This document shows, in pieces, positions 4,580-5,343 of a stretch of DNA of 5,343 nucleotides. The position numbers and the translations under genes were made by a program. The stretch comes from Acidobacterium sp. GTDB lineage: Bacteria > Acidobacteriota > Terriglobia > Terriglobales > Acidobacteriaceae. The notes under the pieces were generated by a model, which was not told the origin of the DNA, did not search any database, and saw only the letters and a program-made list of their open reading frames with translations. Position 1 is the stretch's first letter, and each line of letters opens with the position of its first letter. The stretch spans positions 1 to 5,343 of the forward strand of contig PMAM01000094.1 in NCBI GenBank assembly GCA_003152595.1, in the 5' to 3' direction.

Positions 4580-5343
4580 ATGCTCTCCCGACTTGGACGC
4601 TCCTTCTATCGCACTGCAGCCTGGCGCCTGGCCCTGCGCACCACCCTCGTCTTCGCCGCCGGCAGCGCCGCCGTCTTTCTCGCCATGTACTTCATCGTCG
4701 CGCGCACGGTTCGCGAACGCAGCGACTCCTGGCTCACCGGGGAAAGCGAAACCCTCCGCCAGGTTGCCCTCAGCACACCGCGCGACGCTCTCTACGACCG
4801 CATCGTTGAAGAAGTCGCCGAGCTCGCCACCCAGGAGTTTTCCTGGGACAACGGTCAGCACACCGGCGGCAACACCGTCTTCTTCGCCCAGATTGGCAAC
4901 GACTCCAATCCCCCGCTGTGGGTCGGGCCACGGAACAGCGCCGCCTTCCTCGCACTCCTGCGTGCCCTGAAGGTCCCGCAGCACCAGGCCGTCAGCCTCC
5001 GCGTCGCCGGCTTTCCCGAGCCGTTCCGCGTCGTCGCCGTCGACGTCGCCCCAGGCGCCGGACGCATCTACCTCGGCCTCCTCGATCGCGGCGCAGAACA
5101 TCTCCTCCGCCAGCTCCTCCTCCGCTTCTTCCTCGGCTGGGTCTTCATGGTGGCCTTCGGCTTCCTGCTGACTCTTCTCGGGCTCCGCCGCATGCTCAAA
5201 CGCGTCGACGACATTACCGGCGCCGCAACCAGCATCCGTTCCGACGACCTCAGCACCCGCGTCCCCATCGGCACGCAGCACGACGAAATCGCCCGTCTCG
5301 CCCGCACCTTCAACAGCATGCTCGACCGTGTCTCCGCCTCGGT
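4580..5343 (+). CDS. sensor histidine kinase, N-terminal part (cut by window edge)
   Basis: About 254 residues are visible of a membrane histidine kinase paired with the regulator just upstream (three-base gap, so probably translationally coupled; I see no clear Shine-Dalgarno). A short basic N-terminus is followed by a first membrane helix at about residues 19-41 (TTLVFAAGSAAVFLAMYFIV), a periplasmic region of roughly 135 residues (about 43-178), a second helix at about 180-201 (FFLGWVFMVAFGFLLTLLG) and a HAMP domain (about 202-252) ending in DEIARLARTFNSMLDRV. The phospho-accepting His box and the ATPase domain lie outside the window. The layout and the OmpR-type partner resemble the heavy-metal sensor kinase group (CusS/CopS), but the periplasmic part has no metal-binding signature that I recognise, so the signal is unknown. 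Nothing visible suggests this gene is damaged. Codons end largely in C, unlike the G-ending gcv genes. Confidence 0.85.
   Translation, partial: MLSRLGRSFYRTAAWRLALRTTLVFAAGSAAVFLAMYFIVARTVRERSDSWLTGESETLRQVALSTPRDALYDRIVEEVAELATQEFSWDNGQHTGGNTVFFAQIGNDSNPPLWVGPRNSAAFLALLRALKVPQHQAVSLRVAGFPEPFRVVAVDVAPGAGRIYLGLLDRGAEHLLRQLLLRFFLGWVFMVAFGFLLTLLGLRRMLKRVDDITGAATSIRSDDLSTRVPIGTQHDEIARLARTFNSMLDRVSAS

Noticed and set aside
4562..5281. 239-codon open frame on the minus strand, antisense to the kinase
   Set aside because: Glu/Ala/Gly-rich low-complexity translation typical of the strand opposite C-ending codons; the kinase frame shows membrane helices and a HAMP domain.
1..5343. CRISPR array, tRNA, rRNA, transposase or phage genes
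   Set aside because: No regularly spaced repeats, cloverleaf, rRNA core sequence or mobile-element protein was seen on either strand.

Overview
The window looks like a chromosomal piece of a GC-rich soil-type bacterium, most likely an acidobacterium (Terriglobia). That is inference. It rests on the split GcvP protein, the style of the proteins, and short low-complexity repeats at gene junctions that I recall from such genomes. No marker gene in the window settles the taxonomy.

Positions 1-3704 (minus strand) hold a glycine cleavage operon in the order gcvT, gcvH, gcvPA, gcvPB. gcvPB runs off the left edge at its SAHGTNP motif. Together the genes encode the aminomethyltransferase (T), the lipoyl carrier (H) and the two halves of the PLP-dependent glycine decarboxylase (P). 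The fourth component, lipoamide dehydrogenase (L), is not in the window. Each internal junction carries something besides coding sequence: a 15-bp hairpin between gcvT and gcvH, a CGCTGA/CTGA-type degenerate repeat between gcvH and gcvPA, and three tandem 9-mers at the gcvPA/gcvPB overlap. The 9-mers are read in frame as TTEDTESTE if the first gcvPB start is used.

Positions 3705-4015 form a divergent intergenic region. It holds a plausible sigma70-type promoter for gcvT, a 19-bp dyad upstream of the regulator gene, and no glycine-riboswitch core that I could recognise.

Positions 4016-5343 (plus strand) encode an OmpR-type two-component pair: a response regulator, then three bases later a membrane histidine kinase cut by the right edge after its HAMP domain. 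The main surprise is the regulator. Its reading frame is open and its DNA-binding domain is complete, but the receiver domain lacks about 39 residues between the phospho-acceptor Asp and the conserved Lys. The whole middle of the phosphorylation switch is gone.

The plus strand is C-rich at third positions on both sides of the divergent region, whichever strand carries the gene. This suggests a replication-strand bias.
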